A stretch of DNA of 32,377 nucleotides, from the NCBI GenBank assembly GCA_002928495.1, contig PERF01000017.1:1-32377 (forward strand), written 5' to 3'. The first letter of the stretch is position 1. Every line of letters starts with the position of its first letter. A model generated the notes under the pieces. The model did no database searches and had not been told where the DNA came from. It worked only from the letters and a program-made list of their open reading frames with translations. The translations under genes were made by a program, and so were the position numbers. The DNA is from Methylobacter sp. (lineage in GTDB: Bacteria > Pseudomonadota > Gammaproteobacteria > Methylococcales > Methylomonadaceae). Shown here piece after piece: positions 9,584 through 18,882 of the stretch.

Positions 9584-9704
9584 AGCAGTCGGCAGATTTT
9601 AGCTCGATAAAATCAGTCAATCAGAGGGGGCGAACCGTATTAAAAAACCGGCAAGGAATATTGAATCCCTGGATTTGGTTTAGAAAAACATCGCCGTTGG
9701 GTAG

Positions 9705-9770
9705 CGGGAAAAAACTTTCACCACGAAAAAAGGTACTTTCACCACGGAAAAAGGTACTTTCGCCATTTTC
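9705..9770. repeat. 21-bp tandem repeat, locus A (two full units plus partials)
   Basis: Two full units, ACTTTCACCACGAAAAAAGGT (9714-9734) and ACTTTCACCACGGAAAAAGGT (9735-9755), follow head to tail. A third partial unit begins ACTTTCGCCAT at 9756, and a partial GGGAAAA precedes the first unit. The same repeat in the same orientation occurs at 22672-22737. The array lies about 170-220 bp upstream of rapA and downstream of the TonB receptor gene. The period is two helical turns and also seven codons (reading LSPRKKV per unit). Its function is unknown. Confidence 0.85.
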
Positions 9771-9782
9771 ATGACACATCAA

Positions 9783-9979
9783 GGTTTTTTTATTTCATAC
9801 TACACCCGAACTTTCAGCTCGGGTTATTTTCTTACTGAAGTAGTTTTGTAGCTGGTTCAAACTGCTCTCATAGTGGTTTTTCGTAGTAGTTGTTCTGAGG
9901 GTTTCCCTCTCATCGTAGTAGTCAAACGCCCATTTGTTCAACGGATTGAAATCAGATGGGCGTATCTTCTTAAATTTTC
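9783..9979. other. Hairpin-rich intergenic stretch downstream of the TonB receptor gene
   Basis: Several short inverted repeats are packed here: ACCCGA/TCGGGT (9804-9824), GAGGG-TTT-CCCTC, TTCAA-CGGA-TTGAA, and ACGCCCAT/ATGGGCGT around about 22 bases. A CGTAGTAGT direct repeat also occurs. The 70-aa ORF 9795-10007 running through it is probably spurious. The stretch may hold the terminator of the receptor gene or be a REP-like element. Together with 9548-9782 it forms a 432-bp region without a supported gene. Confidence 0.4.
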
Positions 9980-12459
9980 CTACAGCTTGTAACGCAATCC
10001 TACCCATCCGCCAAACGGCGCTGCCGGGCTTAAAAAACGGGGATCGGTAAAATTCTGAAATCCCGGAACTTCGTTCGCTTGCCCTAAAATTCCAAAGGTT
10101 TCGTAATTGCTGTCGAACAGGTTTTGAAAAATGGCAAAAGCGGTCAAATGGTCGGTCACTTTATAGTTTGCGTGCAGGTTCATCACAAAATAGGGATTAG
10201 TCTGACTTAGTAAGTTACCCTCATCGCCGCGTAAATATTGCCCTGAGTTAAAGTTGCCGTCGCCGCCTACCGTCAATTTTTGTGTTACCGGCACTTCCAA
10301 GCCTAATTTAAAACTATGCTGCGGTATACCGGGAATTCTGTCACCTTTTTCAACCGGAATCACGGCACTGAATTCATTGTCCGCGCCAATCGTTTCAACC
10401 CGGTTGGGGTGGCTGGGGCTGCTCACAAAAAAGTTATTCTGGAAAGTGGCGTCGACAAAACTGTAGCGGAAAAACCATCTCCAATCATCCAGAAATATGC
10501 CATCCAGACCCGCTTCCACCCCAAGCCGGCGGGTGTCGCCCACATTGGAAAAAAATCCTACGTTTGAAGTAGCCCCGCCTGTGGATTGAAAAATGATGTC
10601 GTTATTATTCAGCGTATGAAAAAAACCCAGATTCCATGATAGGGTTTTACCAAATTTTCCGCGTCCGCCCGCTTCAAAACTTTCCGCGACCACCTGCTCT
10701 AACTCCGGATCGGCCAAAAAGGCATTGGGTAGGCGACAATCGGCATCCGGATCGGCGCAAGCCAATTCCACGATGGTCGGAGCCCTGGCGGATTCGCTAT
10801 AACCGCCGTACAAACCGATTTTTTCATTGATCTTCCAGGTGATACCGGCCGAGGGATTAAACCGGCTGTAGCTGTGACTGCCGTTGAGCTCCGGCGCATT
10901 GCCCAAACTATCCTGGAGACGAATTCGGGTTGAGTTGAAACGCCCGCCTACGGTAAACGTAACCGATTCGGTTAAATCCAACGCATTATTAAAGAATCCT
11001 GACCAGCTTGTCGTTGCGCCTTTCAGGCCCGTTGCATCCTCCGGCACAAAAACACCGCTACGTGTCGTAGCACGACTTGGCAAAAGTTGGGTTATTTCAA
11101 CCTGGGAATTGAAATCAACCAAACCGCGGTTATAGCTAAAACCGGCGATGAATTGATTATCCAACCCGAATAATTTCTGCTGAAAGGTAATCTGCCCGGT
11201 TCCGCCAAAACTTTCCTGAGTCCGATTGCTGATATTATTGATCGCATTGAGGGCATCGTCTTCCTCGTCAAAACCGATCAAATTGCCGTTTTGATCTCTC
11301 AAAATAAAATTTGCCAAATCGTTTGAACCTGCCAAATCGGTAATTTCATCCGGACATTCTCCCGGATTATCGCTTTCCCGGCTGATACCATTGTCGGCCA
11401 GAAAACTGAAAAACTCGTCATTGTTGGGAAATAACGGAAACACCGGAACACCTGAATTCGCATCATACAATTCTCCCGCTTCCGAACAATTAACGAAATT
11501 GAGGCGTCCCCATTGAACGAATGGGTTTTGGTTTTCCGGTAAAACCCATTGCCCGCTAATTGCACTGCATCCGTAAGCCAGTGGGTACCTTCCAAAGTAA
11601 AAAATTTTGAATCATTTTCGGTAATATCGGGGGATGTAAACACATCATTACGGTTTTGGCGCAATAACTCGACAGGCGATGGCCCGTTTCCGGTGAGCTG
11701 AGTGTCGCCGTACAGCGCAGTAAAATCCAGCGTCGAATTTTCGCTACGCCAGCTTAAAGAACCGTAAACATTGAGCGCATCGGAAGGTGAAACATTACGA
11801 AATCCGTCTTCGCCAAAATGGCGAATATTAACAAAATACCCTAAAGTCCCGTCGTTTCCACCCGACTCCGCAGAAATCACATTGCGGCCAAAAGCGCCGC
11901 CATAGACTTCCAATTGATGGCCGGGCGCGTTAAAACCGTTTTTGGTTTGCACTGAAAGCGCGCCGCCCAGGGTATTCAACCCGAATAACGGATTGGCCCC
12001 CCCGAACAAATTGATGCTTTGAATGGCTGATTCAGGCAATAAATCCCAATTGACGGTATCGCCGAATGGGTCGTTGTAACGCACACCATTGACGTAAACG
12101 CTTAACCCTTGAGGCAATCCAAGCAATGGCGATGCGGTAAAGCCGCGGAAATTAAAATCCGGCTGTAACGGGTTATTCTGTGCCGCGTTGATGGTTACGC
12201 TGCCTAAATTTCGATTGAGATAGCTGGTTAAATCCAACACTTCCGCCCGGTCGATATCCTCGCTGGTTGCTGATTGAACATAGGCAGGCACCTTATCTTT
12301 CGGTAATCCAACGCCATGAACAGGGGTGACACTGATAACATCCAGCGTTTCCAATTCAACTTCTTTGTCTTTGGCATTACCGTCGTCAGCACAAACGGCC
12401 GGCGGGAAACCTGCCATAAAAGTTAAAATCAAACAAGGGACGGATGAAAATTTAAACAT
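9980..12459 (-). CDS. TonB-dependent outer-membrane receptor, frameshifted near 11490-11510
   Basis: The N-terminal part has a signal peptide ending near AVCADD, a TonB-box-like stretch (ETLDVISVTPV), and a plug domain with LGSVTINAAQNNPLQPDFNFRG and NLFGGANPLFGLNTLGGALS. The barrel continues in a second frame from about NCSEAGELYDANSG to a typical C-terminus, FGGWVGLRYKL. The two halves join near FNGDAS, where one base appears to be missing (2480 bases, one short of 827 codons), giving about 826 residues. I prefer the ATG at 12459, which has AGGA six bases upstream, over the track's TTG at 12465. Such receptors import siderophores, cobalamin or other metal complexes using TonB energy. The ligand is not evident and no transport partner lies nearby. 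The break looks like an indel error rather than decay. Confidence 0.87.
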
Positions 12460-12545
12460 GGTCAATCCTTTTTAAAATTCTTTTTGTTTTTTAAGTGCTT
12501 ATTCACTTATAAACATATTTTCAGAAAATAACTAAAGGATTGATA

Positions 12546-12558
12546 GGGAATAATTCCC
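12546..12558. promoter_or_regulatory. GGGAA-TAA-TTCCC inverted repeat upstream of the TonB receptor gene
   Basis: A perfect five-base inverted repeat with a three-base spacer sits about 87 bp upstream of the receptor ATG and just past the mepA terminator-like hairpin. It could be an operator half-site pair; no regulator is identified. Confidence 0.25.
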
Positions 12559-12567
12559 AAAGCTTAG

Positions 12568-12597
12568 TATGCCGTGCCAACTTTGTGGCATGGCATA
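12568..12597 (-). terminator. Terminator-like hairpin downstream of mepA
   Basis: TATGCCGTGCCA and TGGCATGGCATA form a 12-bp stem with one mismatch around ACTTTG, beginning 21 bases past the mepA stop on the reverse strand. No clear U-tract follows, so it is terminator-like rather than a canonical rho-independent terminator. Confidence 0.5.
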
Positions 12598-12618
12598 ATG
12601 ACAGGCATTGGATGGCGT

Positions 12619-13464
12619 TTATTGCGTTAAAACAGCGGTGCAACGCTCCGGTAGCGGCGGCGGGGGGGCGGGTTTACCGGGCTTTGCCGGCGCTTTGGCT
12701 TCAGCAGAAAACCACCAATCCAATGATGCATCGCAACCGTCTCCCGACGGTACCGGCTCTTGGCTGCGGCAATCCAAACTGCCGGCAGGACACTTTAAGC
12801 GCACATGGAAATGGTCGTCATGCTTGTACCAAGGCCGGATTTTGCCAAGCCAGGTGCTGGATTTGAATTTTTTGCACAACTCTCTTTTTATACTGGCATT
12901 AACGAATATCCGTTCTACCTCTGGCATCTGTGCGGCGATGGCAAGAATCTGCGCTTGCTTTGGCGTCCATTGTTTGAAATTGATGGTGTCAGTAGCCGTT
13001 TCAACTACCGAAGGCGCACCCCAATCCTCGCGCTCGTTATAACTGAGCAATCGTTGTGCGGCTGTCGGTGATAATAAAAACCAGATATCCACATCCAGCC
13101 CGGTTTGATGGCTGCGATGGCCGGACAAGGTGGGGCCGCCGCGCGGTTGGCCTAAATCTCCCACCAACAAGCTACCCAAATTGTCCGCTGCTGTTTGGCG
13201 GCCAAGTTGCTCAATAAAGTTAATAAGTACCGGATGCCCGAACACCCGGTTCCGTGACAGCCGCATAACCTGATAGCCCTCTCCGTTCTCAGGCAGTTTA
13301 GACGCACCTTTGACACAACCGGCGGTATAGGTGCCGATACTTTCAGCACTTCCCTGGGTTGGCTTTGATATATCCGCCCAAGGATTTGAGCCACCAATCG
13401 CACTCCAGGAATTAAACACCATGAAGGCAAGTATCATACGTTCAATAATTGTCCGCTTTATCAT
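12619..13464 (-). CDS. mepA: Penicillin-insensitive murein endopeptidase MepA
   Basis: The 281-residue protein has a hydrophobic N-terminal export signal and the LAS-metallopeptidase motifs of MepA. These are GHRSHQTGLDVDIW, with zinc ligands H119 and D126, and YKHDDHFHVRLKC with the downstream histidines. Six or more Cys residues fit the disulfide-bonded E. coli enzyme. MepA cleaves D-alanyl-meso-diaminopimelyl cross-links in periplasmic peptidoglycan. A second possible start is the internal Met10 (MILAFMVF). The gene is divergent from the UPF0182 gene across 159 bp and is followed on the same strand by the TonB receptor gene, separated by a hairpin. Confidence 0.93.
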   Translation of the reverse strand: MIKRTIIERMILAFMVFNSWSAIGGSNPWADISKPTQGSAESIGTYTAGCVKGASKLPENGEGYQVMRLSRNRVFGHPVLINFIEQLGRQTAADNLGSLLVGDLGQPRGGPTLSGHRSHQTGLDVDIWFLLSPTAAQRLLSYNEREDWGAPSVVETATDTINFKQWTPKQAQILAIAAQMPEVERIFVNASIKRELCKKFKSSTWLGKIRPWYKHDDHFHVRLKCPAGSLDCRSQEPVPSGDGCDASLDWWFSAEAKAPAKPGKPAPPPPLPERCTAVLTQ

Positions 13465-13623
13465 GTTTTTTAAAATTTGATTTTTAATGTGGCTGAATCC
13501 GTCGATTGCCTTTTAATGTAAATTAGCAACGCCCCATACCGAGTTAACAACATGGCAGTGAAAGCTTGCTTTAGTGTAATATTTCGCACACGAGTCAGCT
13601 AACTTTCATAACATGAGGAAATT

Positions 13624-16251
13624 ATGCGGAACTGGAAAGCTTTACCCGCTCTGATCGGTGCTGCGCTTTTAGTGCTTTTTGTCGGCTATATTGCATTATA
13701 TTTTGTATTTATCGACCTTTTTGTCGATTTATGGTGGTTCCGTTCACTGCAACTCGGTAATTACTTCTGGTTGCGCTTGTTATACCGCTTCTTTTTTTCG
13801 GGCGGTGTAACCATAGCTTTTTTCTGTATCTTTTTCTTACACTTTTGGATCGCCTCGCGCTATCTGGGTATTAATACGGCAGAAGAATTAATTCTGGATA
13901 CCGTTAAACGTAAACGCATCCAAAAGATTTCTGAAGCTTTCAAAAACGGTTCAGTCAAACTCTTCACGCCGGTCTCCCTGATTTTGGCAATTGTCATTGC
14001 CATCCCTTTTTATAATCAATGGGAAACGGCTATTTTATATTTTTTCGGGCGCTCTTCAGGCGTTGTCGATCCGGTATACGGCAATGATGTTAGCTTTTAT
14101 ATGCTAACACTACCGCTTTTTCAATTGATCCAAAAAGAACTGCTCACGACTGCCGGCCTGCTTTTCCTCTTGGTGTTTTTTTTATATTGGGCCGAACATA
14201 CCTTCCTGCCCAGCCAGAGGCAAGAATATTCCCGTGGAGCTAAAATTCATTTAACCATTCTAACCGGCTTTGTCCTGCTGTTTGTTGTTTGGGGGTTTTT
14301 GCTCGACCGTTATTCGCTGCTGCATATCGACAGCCACGAGCCGGTATTTTTCGGGCCCGGATTCGTAGACCTACGTTACCATCTGCCACTTATTTGGGTG
14401 GGCATTGTTACATTTGTGGGCGCATCGATTTTCGGTATTGGCTATATTTTTAACCGATCTAAATCCAGTGCAAAGTTAACCGTTGTTTTTTTTGCAGTGT
14501 TTTTACTTTCAATTGGCCTAAGGGAATTAAGGCTGATTCCGGAACTGTTAGATAAATTCTATGTAGGACCGAATCCGGTTAAAAGCCAAAAACAATTTAT
14601 GCAATACAACATTGAGGCGACGCTCGATGCTTACGATTTAAATAAAATTCACGTTGTCGATTATCCGATCACCTTAGACCCCGTGCAGGATATAAAAACC
14701 TGGGGTAACGAAAAACATTTTGAAAATATTCCGGTTTGGGATAGAGAATTTTTAGACGATAGCTTCCATCAACTACAAGGCATAAGACCTTATTACACCT
14801 TTCCCGGTGTCGATGAAGACCGCTACTTTATTAACGGTCATCTTCAGCAAGTCAATATATCAGGGCGAGAAGTCAATATCGCACAACTACCGTTCGAGGC
14901 ACGAAACTGGGAAAACACTCATCTAAGATATACCCATGGCTACGGCGCCGTGGTTACGCCGGCCGCCCAGGACGCCGGCAAGCCGTTGGTTTGGTACCTC
15001 AGGGACTTAAACCTGTATTCCAGTGTAGGGTTTAGCATCGCCCAACCCGATATTTACTACGGCACTGAGAATTACGGTTATGCCATCACGCCCAACAAAT
15101 TGAATGTAGTCGGGATATCTACTTCCGATCCTAGCGAAGGCACCCCATACAACGGTGAAGGCGGCATAGATATAGGCTCAATATTCCGCAAAGCTTTATT
15201 TGCCTTTTACTTTAAGGACGAAAAAATCTTTTTTTCAACCAATATATCCCGGGATAGCAAATTATTGATGCGCCGTAACATTGTAGAGCGCATCAATTAC
15301 CTCACCCCGTTTTTACATTTGGATAAAGATGCTTATCTGGTTCTTACCAAAGACCGCTTTTACTGGATACAGGATGCGTATTCGCTATCCAATGAATACC
15401 CGGTTTCACACTCCACAAATGAAAATTTCCAAAATGGCTTAACGCAATTCAATTACATTCGCAATTCGGTAAAAGTGGTTGTGGACGCTTTCAGCGGCAG
15501 CGTTCAGTACTATATCTCCGACCCTTCGGATCCATTGATCCAGGCTTATGCCAGAGCCTATCCCAGTGTCTTTAAAAAACTGGAAGAAATGCCCGAAGAA
15601 TTGTACAAACATATACGCTACCCGCGGGATATGTACTATCTGCAAATGAAAGTCTATGCCAAATACCATCAGAACAAACCCGAATTGTTTTACGAGCAGG
15701 CGGAAACATGGCAATTTGCCAATGAGGGTAAAAAAGAGATCAAACCTTATTACATGACAATAGATTTCGGCACCTGTAACGAGCGCGAAGAATTTGTCCT
15801 GATTAATCCCATGACGCCGATAAACCGCGATAACCTAAGTATGCTGGGCTTGGCAAGGGTCGAAGATGATAGTTGCAGCAATAAGTACAACCCTAACATA
15901 ACCGTTTATAAATTCAGGAAAGATGTACAGGTTAACGGACCGGCGCAAATCGATGCCTTGATAGATCAAGACCCCAGAATCTCCGAGCAATTCACCTTAT
16001 GGGATCAAGGCGGCTCCCGTGTCTTAAGAGGCCGCATGATCGTTTTGCCTATGATCGGCTCTATGCTCTACGTGCAACCCATCTACTTGGTTTCAACCAC
16101 TACCCGAATTCCGGAATTGACCCGGGTTATCGTATCAATCGGCAACCGAGTGGTAATGGATACCAGTATCCGCGAATCTTTCAAACACTTGCAGGACTTA
16201 TTTATCCAAGGCAATACTGCCACCAATGAATCAGCGGGCACTGACCACTAG
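13624..16251 (+). CDS. UPF0182 (COG1615) family large membrane protein
   Basis: The 875-residue protein begins with several hydrophobic segments in roughly the first 300 residues (for example ALIGAALLVLFVGYIALYF and TILTGFVLLFVVWGFLLD). A large soluble domain follows, containing YNIEATLDAYDL, LRYTHGYGAVVTP and QPIYLVS, all typical of the UPF0182 family. No biochemical function is established for this family. The ATG has an excellent GAGGAAA site. The gene stands alone, divergent from mepA, with AT-rich DNA following. Length is close to that of other members and no break is seen. Confidence 0.9.
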   Translation: MRNWKALPALIGAALLVLFVGYIALYFVFIDLFVDLWWFRSLQLGNYFWLRLLYRFFFSGGVTIAFFCIFFLHFWIASRYLGINTAEELILDTVKRKRIQKISEAFKNGSVKLFTPVSLILAIVIAIPFYNQWETAILYFFGRSSGVVDPVYGNDVSFYMLTLPLFQLIQKELLTTAGLLFLLVFFLYWAEHTFLPSQRQEYSRGAKIHLTILTGFVLLFVVWGFLLDRYSLLHIDSHEPVFFGPGFVDLRYHLPLIWVGIVTFVGASIFGIGYIFNRSKSSAKLTVVFFAVFLLSIGLRELRLIPELLDKFYVGPNPVKSQKQFMQYNIEATLDAYDLNKIHVVDYPITLDPVQDIKTWGNEKHFENIPVWDREFLDDSFHQLQGIRPYYTFPGVDEDRYFINGHLQQVNISGREVNIAQLPFEARNWENTHLRYTHGYGAVVTPAAQDAGKPLVWYLRDLNLYSSVGFSIAQPDIYYGTENYGYAITPNKLNVVGISTSDPSEGTPYNGEGGIDIGSIFRKALFAFYFKDEKIFFSTNISRDSKLLMRRNIVERINYLTPFLHLDKDAYLVLTKDRFYWIQDAYSLSNEYPVSHSTNENFQNGLTQFNYIRNSVKVVVDAFSGSVQYYISDPSDPLIQAYARAYPSVFKKLEEMPEELYKHIRYPRDMYYLQMKVYAKYHQNKPELFYEQAETWQFANEGKKEIKPYYMTIDFGTCNEREEFVLINPMTPINRDNLSMLGLARVEDDSCSNKYNPNITVYKFRKDVQVNGPAQIDALIDQDPRISEQFTLWDQGGSRVLRGRMIVLPMIGSMLYVQPIYLVSTTTRIPELTRVIVSIGNRVVMDTSIRESFKHLQDLFIQGNTATNESAGTDH

Positions 16252-16776
16252 AATACAAAAAATTTAATGTCTACCAGCGGGAAAAACTGTAACATTAAAA
16301 TAAACTTAAATTGGTTTTAGCTGAGTATTTGTTATTCCCATAACTTTAGTCAGTTATTACTTAAAAAGTGGTGCACGAAAGTTTTTAAACTGTTTCCTTA
16401 TACTCCCTAAATAATTCGTTGAATAGCTTAGAGCAATACTTGGTTATTCTTGTTTTCCAAGTATAATAATAAAAATTATCAATATAAATCAATACTATAA
16501 ATAAAAAGTAGATTACCATAAATACTTGATCCTCGCACAATTCCAATCTCCAAAAAAGTAGTTTTCCCACTTTGATTGCGTAAAAAGTTTACATTCGCTT
16601 TTACATTTTTCTTATATCCTGACACCATAATACTTTTGCAACACTTGTGTGATATATTTGGGAATAAGGGACAGTATCAACTACCCTTTAAATCGCAATT
16701 GTTCTTATTAATTTTTTTTGTTTAAACGGTATTTATAACTGGATATGTATTTCCGGTTGTTGAGGTTGAGGTTAAA
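16252..16776. other. AT-rich intergenic region and leader of the cytochrome operon
   Basis: These 525 bp contain no supported gene. The antisense 61-aa ORF at 16385-16570 starts with GTG in very AT-rich DNA and is probably spurious. A perfect 8-bp inverted repeat, ATACTTGG/CCAAGTAT, lies at 16436-16443/16457-16464. The length suggests that the operon downstream is controlled by upstream sites, but no promoter could be assigned with confidence. Confidence 0.5.
16436..16464. repeat. 8-bp inverted repeat in the leader of the cytochrome operon
   Basis: ATACTTGG and CCAAGTAT are separated by 13 bases about 310 bp upstream of the hexaheme cytochrome start. It is too far from the UPF0182 stop and lacks a T-tract, so an operator is as likely as a terminator. 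Confidence 0.4.
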
Positions 16777-18882
16777 ATGACAGTCAAATCACTGAATTCG
16801 AGTAAGCTCTACAGCGCCTTTATGCTGTCCGGTTTATGCTTGATATCCCAATTGTCTCTGGCCGAACCAAGCACTCCTGCACCATGGCGGGTATCGCCCC
16901 GTCTGGCCGGCACCCCGAACCCTATCTCTGCGGATGAAGAATCGAAAGGCGAAGGGAAAACACTTTATCAGAGAGAATGCTCGCAATGCCATGGAGAGAC
17001 CGGAAAAGGTGACGGCCCGATTGCACCATATATGGAAAAACGGGTCGCTGACTTAACTAGTAATGAGGTGCTGAGCCAACCGGATGGGGCAATTTTTACT
17101 AAAATCAGAACCGGCCGCCTGCCGATGCCGGGCTTTAAAAACTCGTTGGAAAAAGATGATATTTGGCACTTGGTGAATTATATTCGCGCCGAGCTCGGCC
17201 CTAAAAATGCGGACGGAACCCCGGCCACAGTTTCCAGCGCCGCTGTACAAAAGCCCACCAGCGATGAAGCGCATGACCAACTGTTTAAAAAATCATTATT
17301 TCCGTCGGCTCAGGAATGCGGCGTTTGCCACCAGCAAATTTATCGTGAATGGTCGGTTTCCCGGCATGCTTTTGCCCAAATCAGCCCCACTTTCCTCGCC
17401 TATCAGGCTACTCTGGTTAAATTAACCCAAGGCACACTTGGGGACTTTTGCGAACGCTGCCATACCGAAACCGGCATGTTCAGTGGCGAGCCTATCCTAA
17501 CTAGCAACAGCAACCGCTCCAAGGTTTCCCAAGAAGGCATAACCTGTGTTGTCTGTCACCGCGTGCCGGATGCTTACGGAAAGATAACCGGTCGCCTGCC
17601 GCTTGAACCCGGCCAAATTTTAGGTCCGATTTACGGCCCTCGTGAAGGTGATGAACTCAAGCGCGTACAAGATGAAAACTCGGACGACCCGCTTAATACC
17701 CATTTGGAAGCCCGCTTATTGCAACAAGTATCCCAACCAGGATTCTGTGGCCGTTGCCATGACGTGAGGCTGGTTAACGGTATTCGCTTTGAAGATTTAT
17801 TTAGTGAATACAAACAAACTCCGGCCGCAAAACGCGGTGAAACCTGCCAAAGCTGCCACATGGGGCCGATTCCGGGCAAAGCTTCGGACTATCCTCATGC
17901 TTCAGCCGCCATTGTGCGTGGTAAACCCACTAAACCTAACCGACGCACTAACCACATGTTCCCTGGGCCGGACAGTTCGGTGGTGCACCCGGGTATTTTT
18001 CCTATCAATTCGGAAGCCCAGGAATTTGCCAAACCAGAAGAATGGGTCAGTTTTGACGTCGAAGCCGGCTGGGGTACAGAACCGTTCGAAACCAATGTAC
18101 CGGCCGGCACCAAGTTCCCCGGAATTTGGGCTGACCCGGAAGAACGCAAAGCGGCCAGAGAAATTATTGATCAGCAGCTAAAACTCCTGGCAGAAAACCG
18201 CTCGGCAGCAACGACTTTGATGCGTAACGGCTATGGCCTGGGCGAAATCAAGATCGTGGATAAAACCGACGATATCAAATTTGAGGTTGAAGTTAAAAAT
18301 CTAACTGACGGCCATAGCGTACCCTCGGGTTTAATAGCCGAACGTAACGTATTCTTACAAGTAACCTTATCGGATGCTAATGGTAAAGAAATGTTCCATT
18401 CCGGTGACCTTGATCCCAATGGCGACGTCCGCGATGACCATTCTTTATACGTTCACGACGGCCTGATCCCGCAAGACGATCAATTATTCAACTTACGCTC
18501 GCCTATTCTGGTCGGGACGGCATACGGCGGCGACCGCGAACAAGTGCTTCCTGCCAATTATTCTTTGAGTCCGTTGATTTTTCTGCGGCCTTCGGAAACA
18601 TCATCGCTGATGTTCGGAGGCATACCGGATCTACGCCTGCAAAAGAAAAGCATTGAAGCGGGCGGTCACCGTTGGGCAAGTTACCGTGTTGACGAAAAAT
18701 TATTAACCGGTGCCAAGCCTTATAACCTGAAAATCAAAATGGTTGCCGGACAACTGCCGCCGCATTTAATCAATGCCCTCGCTGACGTCGGATATGAATA
18801 CGGCCTTAGTGCCCGCGATGTCGGAAACAAGTTAGTCGATCTATACCGAGTTTTATGGGAGAAAAACCTTGTTATCGAATAA
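16777..18882 (+). CDS. Secreted hexaheme c-type cytochrome (class I domain plus cytochrome c554-like domain)
   Basis: The 701-residue protein has a signal peptide ending near LSLAEP. Six CxxCH motifs start at C68 (CSQCH), C181 (CGVCH), C225 (CERCH), C257 (CVVCH), C324 (CGRCH) and C357 (CQSCH). Residues about 55-140 form a class I cytochrome c domain with a probable axial Met117 (GRLPMPGF). Residues about 175-400 resemble the cytochrome c554-type multiheme fold, including the SRHAFAQ motif. The C-terminal 300 residues are heme-free and beta-rich (VEVKNLTDGHSVPSG). It should act in the periplasm or at the outer membrane as an electron carrier. It overlaps the next gene by 14 bp and is first in a three-gene operon. 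The donor and acceptor are unknown. Confidence 0.88.
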   Translation: MTVKSLNSSKLYSAFMLSGLCLISQLSLAEPSTPAPWRVSPRLAGTPNPISADEESKGEGKTLYQRECSQCHGETGKGDGPIAPYMEKRVADLTSNEVLSQPDGAIFTKIRTGRLPMPGFKNSLEKDDIWHLVNYIRAELGPKNADGTPATVSSAAVQKPTSDEAHDQLFKKSLFPSAQECGVCHQQIYREWSVSRHAFAQISPTFLAYQATLVKLTQGTLGDFCERCHTETGMFSGEPILTSNSNRSKVSQEGITCVVCHRVPDAYGKITGRLPLEPGQILGPIYGPREGDELKRVQDENSDDPLNTHLEARLLQQVSQPGFCGRCHDVRLVNGIRFEDLFSEYKQTPAAKRGETCQSCHMGPIPGKASDYPHASAAIVRGKPTKPNRRTNHMFPGPDSSVVHPGIFPINSEAQEFAKPEEWVSFDVEAGWGTEPFETNVPAGTKFPGIWADPEERKAAREIIDQQLKLLAENRSAATTLMRNGYGLGEIKIVDKTDDIKFEVEVKNLTDGHSVPSGLIAERNVFLQVTLSDANGKEMFHSGDLDPNGDVRDDHSLYVHDGLIPQDDQLFNLRSPILVGTAYGGDREQVLPANYSLSPLIFLRPSETSSLMFGGIPDLRLQKKSIEAGGHRWASYRVDEKLLTGAKPYNLKIKMVAGQLPPHLINALADVGYEYGLSARDVGNKLVDLYRVLWEKNLVIE

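Noticed and set aside
9795-10007. 70-aa reverse ORF after the TonB receptor
   Set aside because: It overlaps the receptor's 3' end and runs through hairpins and short direct repeats; no ribosome-binding site or recognised domain.
12463-12465. TTG start of the TonB receptor
   Set aside because: The ATG at 12459 has AGGA at proper spacing, while the TTG lies too close to that site.
12540-13042. 108-aa and 144-aa forward ORFs
   Set aside because: They are shadows of mepA on the opposite strand, whose zinc-ligand motifs are intact.
16385-16570. 61-aa reverse ORF with a hydrophobic run
   Set aside because: GTG start in very AT-rich DNA, no supporting context; hydrophobicity is expected from T-rich codons.
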